Shown here: piece by piece, positions 43,530-55,246 of the stretch
Layout: each line of letters begins with the position of its first letter
How positions within the stretch are numbered: position 1 is the stretch's first letter
Source of the DNA: Strongyloides papillosus
Taxonomy: Eukaryota > Nematoda > Chromadorea > Rhabditida > Strongyloididae
Length of the DNA: 64,000 nt
Assembly: GCA_005656395.1 (NCBI GenBank)
Contig: SRSI01000019.1
Coordinates: forward strand, 62,001 to 126,000
Reading direction: 5' to 3'
Translations under genes and position numbers: made by a program
The notes under the pieces: model-generated
What the model saw: only the letters and a program-made list of their open reading frames with translations
Told to the model about the DNA's origin: nothing
The model's database searches: none

Positions 43530-44977
43530 CAGGGTGTCTCATAATTAACTCTCCACCTGCGAGAGCTTATAACTTTTTTCTACGAAGAGATAAAAACGTG
43601 AAATTTTGCAAGTTAGTAGAACTAAGAGACAATATTTTTTATTTTTTTTATTTTTAAAAAATTATGGTCCCATCCGGACTTATGGCCATTTTAAAAAAAT
43701 GTGTTTTTTTCGCCTTTATGAGTACGTAACTTTTTTATATGAAGAGATATTTAAATTATTTTTTTACAGATCGAAAGCTCAACTTCTTTTGTACAAGAAT
43801 CCTCAATATCATAAATATTGAACTTTATTAACATTGTTTAATTTTTAGTTAAATCAAAAAAACCACGATTTTTGTCAAAATTTCGTAGTTTTTTCAAAAT
43901 TAAAGCTCATTGAGAAGATTCTCGCAAAAGTCTTATCATTATTCTAATAGAGTAAACGATGCTCTATCTAACGATATTAATCTTGTTTTCTAGTGATAAG
44001 TTTCAAGAAAGTTATGACAATTCAAAAATAGTCTAATTTTTCATTTTCTTTAATATTTGAAAAAAAGTATGCTATTTCTTTCAATTTTTCAACATCGATA
44101 ATGATTTTTTATTGAAAGTAGTTGAAATATTATTCTATTTTTTATTGCTAATTGTTCATATTTCGAACATAAATCCAATGAGAACAAGGTCGAAAATACG
44201 AAATTTTTTAAAGATGCATAAAAATGCTCTTATAGGGCAATTATGATGTAAAATAGTATAAAATGCAGATAAATTGCAATAAATGTTAAGAAAAATAATT
44301 TTTAAAAAAATTTAAGTGATAAAAATTATTGGGATTTTTTTGGCCGAATATGGACATATGAGCAATATACCTTAAATTAGCATACTTTATTGATGAAAAT
44401 AATACTATTAGGTATTAAATATGTTAAAAAAAATAGTGTTTATAACTTAATTTTTTACCAAAAGTACGAAATTTGTGATCTTTGGTAAGTCATAACTTTC
44501 GTCAATAGCATTTGATTTTAATGGCACTATACTCATTCGATAGAACTTCGTTAATTCCATCAGAATAATGATAAGACTTTTGCGAGAATCTTCTCAATGA
44601 GCTTTAATTTTGAAAAAACTACGAAATTTTGACAAAAATCGTGGTTTTTTTGATTTAACTAAAAATTAAACAATGTTAATAAAGTTCAATATTTATGATA
44701 TTGAGGATTCTTGTACAAAAGAAGTTGAGCTTACGATCTGTAAAAAAATCATCTAAATATCTCTTCATATAAAAAAGTTACGTACTCATAAAGACGAAAA
44801 AAACACATTTTTTTAAAATGGCCATAAGTCCGGATGGGACCATAATTTCTTAAAAATAAAAAAAATAAAAAATATTGTCTCTTAGTTCTACTAACCTGCA
44901 AAATTTCACGTTTTTATCTCTTCGTAGAAAAAAGTTATAAGCTCTCGCAGGTGGGGAGTTAATTATGAGACACCCTG
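43530..44977. mobile_element. palindromic TA-target element, copy B (1448 bp)
   Basis: Same element as 9222-10667, in the same orientation, nearly identical along its length. Termini CAGGGTGTCTCATAATTA and its inverse, TA duplicates at 43528-43529 and 44978-44979. It lies in the spacer between TTL-14 and TTL-15. Open frames inside are by-products of the inverted repeats. Confidence 0.9.
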
Positions 44978-45217
44978 TATATAGATAGTTTGTTATTTTC
45001 AATTGATAAATAATGTTTATAAATTCGTAAAAAATTTCAAATATAATACATTAAGAATAGCGTGGATAAATTTGAAAAAAAATTATAATTGCATTATAAT
45101 TTAACGCAATGTTGTAAAACATTTTCAATTTTACAATACACAGATTAGTTATAATCAAAAGAAAATCAATAAATGTTAAAAACCAATTTTTTATTTGTTG
45201 AATTCTCTGACAAAAAA

Positions 45218-45229
45218 ATTTAAATATTT
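45218..45229 (+). promoter_or_regulatory. ATTTAAATATTT box of TTL-15
   Basis: 83 bp before the ATG at 45301. A TATA-like ATATATAATGAAT follows near 45259. Confidence 0.45.
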
Positions 45230-45300
45230 AATTGTTTATATTTTGCTTATGATTTACAATATATAATGAATTTTTTTAATAAAATTTAATACATTTTCAA

Positions 45301-45789
45301 ATGTTGATTTTGAAAGTATTATTAGTACTTTTAATTTTTTTCATCAATATATTTGATGAAATTCGTTTCACGTCTGCTAAATGTTTTATTAGAGTTGGTG
45401 GAACTCCTGTTTGCAGCTTAGATAGAAGAGGAGCTACAACTGTTTTTTTAGTTAAAAGATCATTTCCTCTACTCAGACTAAAAACTATTCGTGAAATAAA
45501 TGTTAAGTATGGAACTCCATTTGTCTTTAATGTAGAAATCAGTAGAATGTTTAAGTCTTGTAAGTGGTTATATAAAAATTTTAAAATAAATATATTAGTT
45601 TATTATCTTAAATTTCATCACCATTGTGTGAATTCACATCTTATTAAATATCAAACATTCTCTTTAAGGATTCCTTCAGCCAAAATAACAAAAAATAAAT
45701 GTCCAAGAAACAGTTATTATTTTAAAAATATAGAATTATCGAAATTAGTAAAACTACAATATCCATGTTATAAATGGATGTTACATTAA
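45301..45789 (+). CDS. TTL-15, secreted TTL-like protein; intron open in frame
   Basis: Exons 45301-45559 and 45599-45789 give 149 residues, the size of its relatives. Leader ending NIFDEI; CFIRVGGTPVCSLDRRGATTVFL; VKYGTPFVFNVEISRMFKS; FYYLKFHHHCV; LRIPSAKITKNK; FKNIELSKLV. The 39-nt intron (GTAAGT...TATTAG) is a multiple of three and contains no stop, so unspliced RNA would also be read through to give 162 residues. The splice sites match those of the other copies, so splicing is the simpler reading. The C-terminus adds a cysteine (YPCYKW). Confidence 0.75.
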   Translation: MLILKVLLVLLIFFINIFDEIRFTSAKCFIRVGGTPVCSLDRRGATTVFLVKRSFPLLRLKTIREINVKYGTPFVFNVEISRMFKSCKWLYKNFKINILVYYLKFHHHCVNSHLIKYQTFSLRIPSAKITKNKCPRNSYYFKNIELSKLVKLQYPCYKWMLH

Positions 45790-46715
45790 TATCTAATATT
45801 AATTTTATTATTTCAATTATTTATCCAAATTTATTCTATGATTAAATATATTTATTGTATCATTTTTAAATAAAAAATGACTTGACGTAAATAATTTTTG
45901 ATTATTAGGGCTCCTAAAAGAGATATTGAATTAAAAAAGAAAATATATGATTTAGTTTTTAAAAATAGAATCTATTCGTGGTACAAATAAAACAATAAAA
46001 GTGGCAAGTTATAAGAGTTAAATAACAATAAAATGTTCATATAAATAAATGTGATTGAATTTATATGAATTATTAAATTGTGAAACCGTGTTCTTGCTTC
46101 ATAAAATGTCTAACATATTATTATATTTCTAATATTTGTTTTTTTTCACATTCTTCTTTATTACCAATTTACTTACTCAATATTTTCTAAAAAAAATGAA
46201 CAAGAATGCAATTTACTATGTTTCTTTATTAAGATAGCAAAGTTAATATTAAAATGATGTAATTAATGACTTTAACATAATCTAAAAGTTTTTGAAATTA
46301 AAGTATTTGTAAAAATAATAACTTTTATTTTTTTATCGTTTTAAATTTTATTTTTATTAAAGATGTCTTTTCGAAAATGCATAAATTCTATGCAATTATA
46401 GAATAATAAGTTGTTTAATTAATTAAAAATATAACACACTTTAAATATATAAAATAATAGATAAATAATATAACTAAATAATACGAAAAATAGAATTGGT
46501 AAAATAAAAAAATCTTATTAACGACTTTAAAAATTCATTTGGAAATATTTTTTATAATAATCTTTAATAAATTGTTTCAATAAAAATAGCATTAAATATA
46601 ACAACGTTTTATTTATGAATCACATATCTGATATCTATGATGTAGAAATATAAATAATTTGCGTTAGAATAGTGTCAACATACATAGAAATTTTTTTTGG
46701 TCCATGATTCTTATT
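45790..46715. other. A/T-rich spacer
   Basis: No gene recognised. A short open stretch near 45906 (APKRDIELKKKIYDLVF) resembles coding sequence but has no wider context. Confidence 0.4.
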
Positions 46716-46723
46716 GTCTTAAA

Positions 46724-46735
46724 CTTTAAATATTT
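46724..46735 (+). promoter_or_regulatory. CTTTAAATATTT box of TTL-16
   Basis: 88 bp before ATG 46812; TATA-like ATATATAAAATGAAA follows near 46766. Confidence 0.45.
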
Positions 46736-46811
46736 AATTGCTGATTTTTTGGTTGACAATCTTCAATATATAAAATGAAATTCTACTTCCAAAATTTTGA
46801 AACATTTCAAT

Positions 46812-47273
46812 ATGATATTATTGAAATTATTAGCCATATTTTTAATTATTTTCATCTATAGAACAAACGAATTTTGTTGTATATATAGTAAGTACTACAC
46901 AGGAGTACAAGGAAGTATCTATTGCAATTATACATATAGAGGTTATGCAGATATTTCTTTAACTGAAAAACCAAATTTTTATTATGAAAAGTATCCTTTT
47001 GATAAAAAACGTGTTTATTATGGAAATCCATTTTATCTTTTAGCAAAGATTAAGGGAAGATTCAAAAAACCAAGTAAGTGATAATGTAAAAATTAAAAAA
47101 TTTATTTGTAAGAACTTTATTTGAAAGTTGTTCATGACTGTGTTAAATCTAATTTTGAGCGTAAAAAAACGTTCATTAAAAGAACATACATTCAACAAAT
47201 TCCTCCAGAGTATATAGGAAAAAAACGCTGCCCAGAATCACTGTATTTTGTAGGAAAAATAAAATTTAGCTGA
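46812..47273 (+). CDS. TTL-16, secreted transthyretin-like protein, 140 aa
   Basis: Exons 46812-47073 and 47113-47273; intron GTAAGT...TTGTAAG, 39 nt. An ATG five codons earlier (46797) is in frame, but 46812 gives the leader shared with the other copies (MILLKLLAIFLIIFIYRT). Mature part: YYTGVQGSIYCNYTYRGYADISLTEK, VYYGNPFYLLAKIKGRFKKP, LYLKVVHDCV, QQIPPEYIGKKR, FVGKIKFS. The C-terminal strand is short and the protein ends right after it. Closest relative in the window: TTL-17. Confidence 0.78.
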
Positions 47274-47955
47274 TCTACATGAAAATAAAATCGTTTCTAA
47301 TAAAAGAAATACTATTATATAGCAATACTTTTAGTTACAAAGTCAATATAAAAACACATTATTTCTTATTTTAATTAAAGAAATTTCTAAGCTTTAAGTT
47401 GAATAGTACTACAAAAAATAGTGATCTTCTTTATTAATATAAATTTTTATTTTATTGAAAATGTTTTTTTTAGATAATTTAAAAGTAAATTTTGATTTAA
47501 AATAATGAATTATTCTTATATAATTAAAAAAAAAATACTTTTGGATTGTTATAATGTAAATATGAAAAACTGAATAATTGTTTAATATTTTAACGAAATT
47601 CTGTCACAAAAATAGTATTAAAAATAAGAGTTAATATGAAGATTTATTGAATTGAAAAAATATAATGATATTTATAATTACTTTTAACTTCCATTTGGAA
47701 GTAAAATTTTTTAGTAAAATAATATCTATTATATTATAAAAAACTATAATTAATTTAAAATATTTAATTTCTATATATTTAATTATCTAGTGGTTGGTAT
47801 CATACAATTTTTAAAAATTTTAGCAAATAAAAAACAATGTAATATTTATTCGAAATATTATTAATCGACGATTATTAAGCTAAAATATAGATCATTAGCA
47901 TTAAAAGAGATATCAAAAATATTAATAATCATATTTTCTATTCGTTGATTCTTCT
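47274..47955. other. A/T-rich spacer
   Basis: No gene recognised between TTL-16 and TTL-17. Confidence 0.45.
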
Positions 47956-47964
47956 TTTATTGAA

Positions 47965-47976
47965 GTTTAAATATTT
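47965..47976 (+). promoter_or_regulatory. GTTTAAATATTT box of TTL-17
   Basis: Exact 12-mer, 82 bp before the ATG at 48047; TATA-like AATATATAGTGAA follows near 48003. Confidence 0.5.
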
Positions 47977-48046
47977 GCAAATTAATATTCTGCTTGGTAA
48001 TTCAATATATAGTGAATTTTTTTAATAAATATTAATATATTTCAAT

Positions 48047-48525
48047 ATGATAATATTGAAAGCATTGTTATTATTTTTACTTATTTTTATCTACAAAACA
48101 CATGAATTTTGTTCTAGACGTTATAAGTATTATGTTGGAATAGGAGGGCTTCTTAATTGTAGTTACATTTATAGAGGTCATGCTGATGTTTTTTTAACCT
48201 TAAGACCTTCAATGTTTTATGAGAAGTATCCTATTGATAAAAGACGCGTTCGTTATGGAAATACATTTTACCTTAGAGGAGTATTTAGAAAAAGAAAACG
48301 CCCGGGTAAGTAATTACATAAAAAATAAAAATATTTTTGTAAGAACTTTATTTAAAGATTTTTCACAATTGTGTAGAATCTAATTTTGTTGGTAAAAGAA
48401 AAACAGCCATTACAAAAATACTTACTCTACGAGTTCCTGACCAGTATGTAGGAAAAGGTACATGGCCAAGCTCACTGTATTTTATGGGAGAAATGGATTT
48501 AGCTCAAATAAATAGAAATGAATAG
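48047..48525 (+). CDS. TTL-17, secreted transthyretin-like protein, 146 aa
   Basis: Exons 48047-48305 and 48344-48525; intron GTAAGT...TTGTAAG, 38 nt. Leader MIILKALLLFLLIFIYKTHE. Mature part: YYVGIGGLLNCSYIYRGHADVFL, VRYGNTFYLRGVFRKRKRP, LYLKIFHNCV, LRVPDQYVGKG, LYFMGEMDLAQ. The strand that is usually I-P is V-P here, and the last one is M-D-L. Same exon layout and spacer type as TTL-16, so a tandem pair. Confidence 0.78.
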
Positions 48526-49430
48526 AATTAAAATAGAAAAAAAGCTAATTAAAAGTAATTTTAGCAAATAAATAATATAATATAAAAAATAGAATAATTT
48601 TACTTTGACATATATCAATACTTTGTATTGAAAAGTATTACTAAAAATAATGGCTTTTGTTTTTGCATCATTTGAATTATTTTATTATGAAAAATGTTTC
48701 TTTTTAACAAAAAACATAATCAAAATGTGATTTTTAGAGAAATTAATTACATTGATAAAATAAAAAGATATTTGTAGCAGCTTTTAAAGTGTTTTTTGGA
48801 AGTATTGTTTTTAGATTATCCAATATCAAACATATTATTAAAAATTGAAATTTTTGTTTAATCTTTTCAAACGACATAAAATAGTTTAAGAATAAAAGTT
48901 ATCAATAAAGAAATACCATGGGAACAGCTTTCATCCACCTAGTTTGATTGGAACTGTAAAATTTCAATTCAGATTTTAAAATTTATGGATAATTTAACAT
49001 TCCATATGTACGACTTTAAACTTATTCACCATTCATAACTTTTAATTATTAAGTGTCCATCTGTAATCTTGGTAGATTCTTAGGGTCTGAAACAGTCTTC
49101 CAGTTATTTAAAAAATAAAAAATAACAATTAACTTTAGTAAAATTCTTATTTAGCAAAAGCAATAGTTAAACAATAATGATGTATCTGTGGTTAAAAAGT
49201 ATGATATCTTGATTTAATACTGTAGTTCAGAGTATCTCTGGTATAGTGATTCATTCAATATTCCTTCCTTTTAAAGTCTTTGAGGTGGTGGGCGTGTTTT
49301 TTTTACCAGGTAATAAGTTCAACACGTCAATTTTGATTCACCCAGGATTATATTATTCCATACAAATTTAACGAACTAAAATAATAAATATTAAAAATCA
49401 AAATTTTAATTTGCTTTATGACACATTTTA
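48526..49430. other. A/T-rich spacer
   Basis: No gene recognised. Confidence 0.45.
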
Positions 49431-49437
49431 TGATGAT

Positions 49438-49449
49438 GTTTAAATATTT
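49438..49449 (+). promoter_or_regulatory. GTTTAAATATTT box of TTL-18
   Basis: Exact 12-mer, 77 bp before the leader ATG of a dead copy, showing the box outlives the gene. Confidence 0.45.
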
Positions 49450-49514
49450 ATTTATGTTTTACGTGGTGATCTTCAATATTTAATGAATTTTTTTAAAATA
49501 ATTTATATTTTAAA

Positions 49515-50996
49515 ATGGTAGTTTTGAAAACACTGTTAATATTTCTAATTATTTTTATTTACGAAACAGTTGAATATCTTTTATTTTTCATAATTATTAT
49601 GTTTTACTTGGTGAATATCTCACATGTCATTATACTTATACACACAAAAAATAAAAAGGACACAGGTTTGCATAAAATGTAACAAATTTGTCCCACCTAA
49701 AAAAATTTGAATTTTCTTAATTTGCGACTAATTTTTTCTCAACTATTTCGTATTTAAAAATTAAAACAGTAATTAGAGGATTGTTAAAATAAATTTTTAT
49801 TTTTTAGTAAATTTTTTTTATTTTAAAACTTAAGTTGTTTTCTACAATAAATTTTAAAATGCAAGGTTTGAATTGAATTTTAAGTAAAATTACAAACAAT
49901 TTCATAAAAAAAAACATTTTTAGTATATTACAGTACATTTTTTCTATGTTTCAATAGTTTGAGCAATTATAAATTATATTTTTATATGAAATTTTCATAT
50001 TTGATAGTCTAAATTTTTTTATAATGTCTTTAAGATCATCTTTTACAATTAAACTTATGAAAAGTTATAAATAATATAGATTTTTATTTATAGTAAAAAA
50101 AACTTTTACATATTTTAATTTAAAATAAGACGAAAACTAAAATAATATTTTTGATTAATAATCTTTTGTGTGTTTAAATAATTATTACTTTTCATTATTA
50201 TTGTTACAAAATTTTCAAATTTCTAAACTTATTGTTGTTAATAAACTGTTTAAATTAGTGATTTTTATTTAAACATTTATAACTTCAAGCAAAATTAACT
50301 TTAATAGCGTTTTCTATAAAATAAAGAAAAAAAAACAAGTTGGGATCTAAAATGAGCATAATGCCATAAAAAATATCAAAATTAAAAAAAGCCACGTTAA
50401 TTTAAAAAGTCATACATATATATTTTTGTAAAAAAACGGCAAAATGTATGCGACAACCTAATATTTTGCATCGTTTTAAAATTTTTGCTGCCGCTTGATA
50501 TTTAAAAAATTTGAATAATATTCAATTTTTTAAAATGGTGGGACATTTTTTTGCATTATAGATAGATTTGTCAAAATTTGTCCTTTTTATTTTTTGTGTG
50601 TAGAGAAGGTGCTAGTTTTTATTTATCCGAATAACCAAACATTTTTTATGAAAAAAGGCCTCTTGAAAAAAAATGTTTGCTATGGAAATTCTTTTTATCT
50701 TTCAGCAATGATTAAGAAAAGATTCAGAAAACCACGTAAGTGATAATGTAAAAGTAAAGAATCTTTTTTTAAGATACTTATTTGAAAATTATTCATGATT
50801 GTGTTAGATTTAATTTTTATCACGGAAAAAAACGAACATTACAAAAACATTGATTTTACGAATACCCAATCAGTTCATTGGAAAAGATAAATGGCCAAAA
50901 TCATTATATTTTATGGGAACTATAGATTTAGCAATATTAAATAGATATAATGGTTCATTCATTAGAAGGAAAACAGTAGCATCAAAGCACTTTTAA
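49515..50996 (+). pseudogene. TTL-18, TTL-like pseudogene split by a 960-bp TIR element
   Basis: The leader MVVLKTLLIFLIIFIYETVEY leads, after one frame change, to GEYLTCHYTY, where a transposon entered at TA. The reading continues on the far side, in phase across one TA, as REGASFYLSE, then TAA where relatives have EKP, then a frame change, CYGNSFYLSAMIKKRFRKP, donor GTAAGT, and exon 2 LKIIHDCV, a break, ILRIPNQFIGKDK and GTIDLA. So it carries an insertion plus at least two shifts and a stop. It resembles TTL-16/17. Confidence 0.78.
49641..50600. mobile_element. 960-bp TIR element with CACACAAAA ends
   Basis: Termini CACACAAAAAATAAAAAGGA and its exact inverse, with TA duplicates (49639-49640 and 50601-50602). 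Subterminal parts match less well (TTTGTCCCACC against TGTCCCACCA). No transposase seen. The ends share CACACAAAA with the 3.6-kb element at 25841. Confidence 0.88.
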
Positions 50997-51330
50997 CAAA
51001 TTATTAAAATAAATTAAAAAATAGAGCAATTTTATATCTTACTATGACAAATTTCTAAGCGATATTTGTAAACTATTATTGAAAATAATGACTTTTGTTT
51101 TTTTATTATCTAAAACTATAATTTTATCGTAATGTTTTTTAGCAAATATATGAAAAGACTGTCATTTTATAGTTCATTTATAATTAAATTTTTGAATAAT
51201 TTATTATCTAAAACAAACTTCAAATACTTTTTAAAATTATAAAATAATTAAAACATAAGAGACACCACTAAAAAAAACGTGCAATGAAGACATATGGTTT
51301 ATATTTAATACAATGATGCTGATACTTGAA

Positions 51331-51342
51331 GTTTAAATATTT
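51331..51342 (+). promoter_or_regulatory. GTTTAAATATTT box of TTL-19
   Basis: Exact 12-mer, 87 bp before ATG 51418; TATA-like CAATATAAAATAAA follows near 51375. Confidence 0.5.
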
Positions 51343-51417
51343 ATCTATTTGTTAATATTTTACACTATTATTTCCAATATAAAATAAATTTTTTTGTGTG
51401 TTGAAACATTTTATATA

Positions 51418-51871
51418 ATGATATTTAAAATATTTCTAATATTTTTAATTATATTCATTTATAAAACTGATGAAGTTTTTTTTATTTTTTATAAAAAGTA
51501 TTATGTAAGAATTGGAGGACTTGCAACTTGTAGATATACTACAAGACAAAAATTATATTATGTTTATATTTCTGAGAAACCACATCTTATGTTTGAAAAA
51601 AAACCTATTGCTTATAGTTCTATTAGATATGGAGATCTATTTTTTCTTTCAGCAAATGTTAAAAGTTTTAAGAAGCCAAGTAAGTGATTATAAAATAATT
51701 AAAAACTCTTAATTAGAATTATATTTGAAAATTATTCATAATTGTGGGAATACTAATATTAATGAACAAAGAATGTTTATATTAAAAATTCCTCAAAATG
51801 TCATAAGAGGAGGCAAATCTGGGGCAACAATATATAATGTAGGAAGAATAGAGTTGTCTCTAACAAGATGA
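51418..51871 (+). CDS. TTL-19, secreted transthyretin-like protein, 138 aa
   Basis: Exons 51418-51679 and 51717-51871; intron GTAAGT...AATTAG, 37 nt. I start at 51418, not at the in-frame ATG 24 bases upstream, because it gives the family leader (MIFKIFLIFLIIFIYKTDE). Mature part: YYVRIGGLATCRYTTRQK, VYISEKPHLMFEKKP, IRYGDLFFLSANVKSFKKP, LYLKIIHNCGN, LKIPQNVIRGG, VGRIELSLTR. It ends just after the last strand, one of the shortest copies and a near-minimal TTL domain. Confidence 0.8.
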
Positions 51872-52326
51872 TTAATAAAAAGATTAAGAAAAAAGCAAAA
51901 CTGCATGAATAATAGTATTTTTATTTAGATAACAAAATAAATGTAAAAATTTCAGTAATTTTCGATTTTTTTAATTATTCTTATACATCCTCCTATGAAA
52001 ATGCTTTTAAACCAATTATAAAATTAAAAAATTATTAAGAATAAAATATATTCCTGGAATTTATAAAAGAATATTTTTAGTAAAAGTACAAAATAAACCT
52101 ACAGTAATAAATTTTAAATTATTCAGTAATTTAATGAAATAATATCACAACAATAGTCTACCATTTTTAATATTATCATATGGATAACAAGAAATAAAAA
52201 AATTTGTGTTAGAGTCGAAATAGGCTGAATTGATTAAACAAAAAGATATTTAAAGATGTTTTTAAATTTTTTAAATTGTAGTATTTTTGAATGTTTCAGT
52301 ATTTAATATACTGTTTAAAACTAATA

Positions 52327-52429
52327 CAGTCAAACCTGTAATTTAGAACCACCAAAATTTTTTCGGAAAAGTGGTCCTAAATAACAGGTGGTCTTAAATT
52401 AGAGGTTGTCTTTAGGACAGGTTTGACTG
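52327..52429. mobile_element. 103-bp palindromic MITE, pogo-like ends
   Basis: CAGTCAAACCTGTAATTTAGAACC at the left is mirrored by a right half ending GGACAGGTTTGACTG, flanked by TA (52325-52326 and 52430-52431). CAGT...ACTG ends with a TA target recall pogo/Tigger MITEs. No coding capacity. Confidence 0.85.
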
Positions 52430-52811
52430 TATTAGCTTGGGATTCTTTTAAAGAATAAAAAATTATTAAGCATAAAATTTATCAATAAAAAAGTATAATG
52501 CAAACAGTTTGTATTGATCTAATTAAAAGACTACGTGAACTTTCTATTGAAATTTTAAAATTTATAGCTAGGTTGCAATTGATTACTATACTTTCGAAAT
52601 TACTTTGTATCCATAATTTATTATTTATTTACTGTGTATGATTATATTGCTCTAAAAAAAATTTATCAAATTTTAACAGTAAGTGTTAATATCACATTTT
52701 CTGTTTTATGAAACATCTTACGTTAAAGATTCAATATTTACTTATTTATATTTTATGTAGTAATTTTTAATATAAAATGACTTTTTTTAAAAAGTTTTTA
52801 AGCATTTTCAT

Positions 52812-53289
52812 ATGATAATGTTTAAATTTATTGTAATATTTTTAATTATTTTCATCTTTAAAACAGATGAAGTGCCTTTAACATTTATATTTAAAAAGTA
52901 TTATGTTAAAATTGCAGGAACAGTACATGTAAATATTCAATAAATGGATCTGCTAATGCATATATATCCGATAACTCATATAATATATATGATGTATATC
53001 CTATTTCATTTCGATATATTTCATATAATTTTCCATTCTGTATTTACAGAAGTACTACATGACTTCATAAACCTAGTAAGTGATTGTATAAAAAATTAAA
53101 AAATATTTATTAGAATTATATCTGAAAATTCTATATAATTGTATAAATTCGAATAAAGTTGAACAAAAACTGTACATTTATAGAATTCCTCCAAAATGTA
53201 TTGGAAAAAGTAGGAAATTAACAAAATTGGACTATGTAGGGGTTATAGAGTTGTCAAATCGATATGATCGGAGAAGATCTATAAGATAA
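52812..53289 (+). pseudogene. TTL-20, frameshifted TTL-like pseudogene
   Basis: Leader MIMFKFIVIFLIIFIFKTDE and KKYYVKIAGTV are followed by a one-base loss, after which TCKYSINGSANAYIS continues in another frame; later a TGA precedes the KP at the donor. The intron GTAAGT...TATTAG is intact. Exon 2 is open: LYLKILYNCINSN, YRIPPKCIGKSR, VGVIELSNR, ending TAA at 53287. The histidine of the HxC motif is Tyr. It is a close relative of TTL-21/22. Confidence 0.78.
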
Positions 53290-53970
53290 GTATTACAATG
53301 TGAACAAGAATAATTTGAATAGATAGCAAAATAAATAAAAAAACTTTGTGACTTCTTGATTTTTTTATTATTTCAAAAAAATCATCGTATGAAAAATGCT
53401 ATTAAAGAAATTATAAAAATAATAAACTATATTTCTGAAATTGAAAAAGAATACTTTTAGTAAAAGTAAAAAATAAACTTTAAAAAAATTACACAATCAT
53501 AAAATAATTTAGCAAAATGTATTAACAGTAATAATCAAATATCTTTAACGTTATTATAGAGATAATAATAGATAAAAAAGTTAAATATAATATAATGTTA
53601 GGTTGAATTGATAAAATATGAAGATATTTAAGTTTATTTTTTATTTCTATTTGAAATCAATATTTTTAGATGATCCAGTATATTATCAAAAACTAATATT
53701 AACTTAAAATATTTTCAAATAGCAAATAATTGTTAAAGAAAAAAATATAAAGCAATTAGTTTTCATTTATCGATTTTAAATACAACTGTAAACTTCCATT
53801 ACAGATTTCATAAACTATTAGTTGATAATGATGCAATATTGCGTCTTTAAAATTATTTTATTTCGCTTATCTATTTATTCAGTCGGTAGAATTATGTCGT
53901 TTCAGGAATTTTATCAATTTTTAAAAATAAATATTAAAAATCACGTTTTCGTTTTATTAAACTGCTTTTA
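53290..53970. other. spacer duplicated at 54.6-55.2 kb
   Basis: Closely resembles the spacer after TTL-21 in order (for example AATAATCAAATATCTTTAAC at 53540 and 54793). No gene inside. Confidence 0.6.
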
Positions 53971-53975
53971 TTGAA

Positions 53976-53987
53976 GTTTAAATATTT
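53976..53987 (+). promoter_or_regulatory. GTTTAAATATTT box of TTL-21
   Basis: Exact 12-mer, 93 bp before ATG 54069. A clear TATA-like CCATATAAAATGAATG lies at 54016-54031, about 45 bp before the ATG. Confidence 0.55.
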
Positions 53988-54068
53988 ATTTATTTATATT
54001 TTATATAATCATTTTCCATATAAAATGAATGTTTTTAAAAAAGTATTCAAGCATTTCTGTATGATAAC

Positions 54069-54574
54069 ATGATAGAATTGAAAACTATTCTAATATTTTT
54101 TATTATTTCCATCTATAAGACAGATGGACATCCATTTTACTATAAAAAATATTATGCTCAAGTTATGGGAATTGTCTGTTGTAGATTTTCTCAAAATGGA
54201 ACTGCTATTGCTTATATATCTGAAAGTCCATATAGTGCATACGAGTATCATCTTATTGATTTTAAGCACATTAAATATAATCAACCATTTCGCCTTTATG
54301 GAACGATAACACGATTAAGAAAGCCAGGTGAGTGATAAAAAAAAATTAAAAACTATTATCAGAATTATATATTAAAATTATTCATAATTGTGGAAATGGT
54401 AATAATATAAAAGATAAAATATTCTTAAAAAAAATTCCTTCGAATTTCATTAAGAAAAAATTAAATCGTGTAGAATTATATTATGCAGGAATGATGGAAT
54501 TATTTACAGTGAACCACCGAAGAAGGTCTTCATTGAGAAATTTAAGCTGCGTGAATAATAATATTGATAACTGA
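54069..54574 (+). CDS. TTL-21, secreted transthyretin-like protein, 156 aa
   Basis: Exons 54069-54327 and 54363-54574; intron GTGAGT...ATCAG, 35 nt, the only GTGAGT donor in the array. Leader MIELKTILIFFIISIYKTDG. Mature part: YYAQVMGIVCCRFSQNGTAIAYIS, IKYNQPFRLYGTITRLRKP, LYIKIIHNCGNGN, LKKIPSNFIKKK, YAGMMELF. It differs in having CC in the first strand and YNQPF for the usual YGxxF, and in a longer C-terminal tail with a cysteine (LSCVN). Paired with TTL-22 in a duplicated 1.27-kb unit. Confidence 0.78.
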
Positions 54575-55246
54575 CAAAAAAAGAAAATATAGAAATTTCA
54601 GTAATTTTCAATTTTTTATTATTTCAAACAATTATCTTATGAAAAATGCTTTTAACAAAATTATAAATATAAAAAAATAATTAATTAAGAATAAACTATA
54701 ATTCTGAAGTTAAAAAAAAATACTTTTAGTAAAATTACAAAATAAACATACAAAAATCTACATAATTGTATAATAATTTGATAAAATATTAGCACAATAA
54801 TAATCAAATATCTTTAACATTATTGTAGAGATAACAATGGATAAAAAAAGTTTAGTATAATACAATGTTAGGTTGAACAGATAACATATAAAGATATTAA
54901 AATTTACTTTCTAACTTCTATTTGCAAGTAGTATTTTTGGACGATCCAATATATTATTAAATTCTAATATTGACTTAAAATATTTTAAAATAACAAAAAA
55001 CTGTTTATGAAAAAAGTATAAAGCAATTAGTTTTCATTTATCAATTTTGAATACAATTGTAAACTTCCAGTACACATTTCATAAACTATTAGTAGATAAT
55101 GACCCAATATTGCGTTTTTAAAATTATTCTATTTTCGCTTATCTATTTATTTAGTGAGTAGAATTATATTACTCTAGAAATTTTGTCAAATTATAATAAT
55201 AATTATTAAAATCACGTTTTCGCTTTATGAAACTGTTTATGTTGGA

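Noticed and set aside
43415..43821. Two overlapping frames of 71-80 codons
   Set aside because: They fall in the inverted arm of the 43530-44977 element and are not family-like.
54090..54309. Alternative frames over TTL-21
   Set aside because: Other-frame and antisense readings of exon 1.
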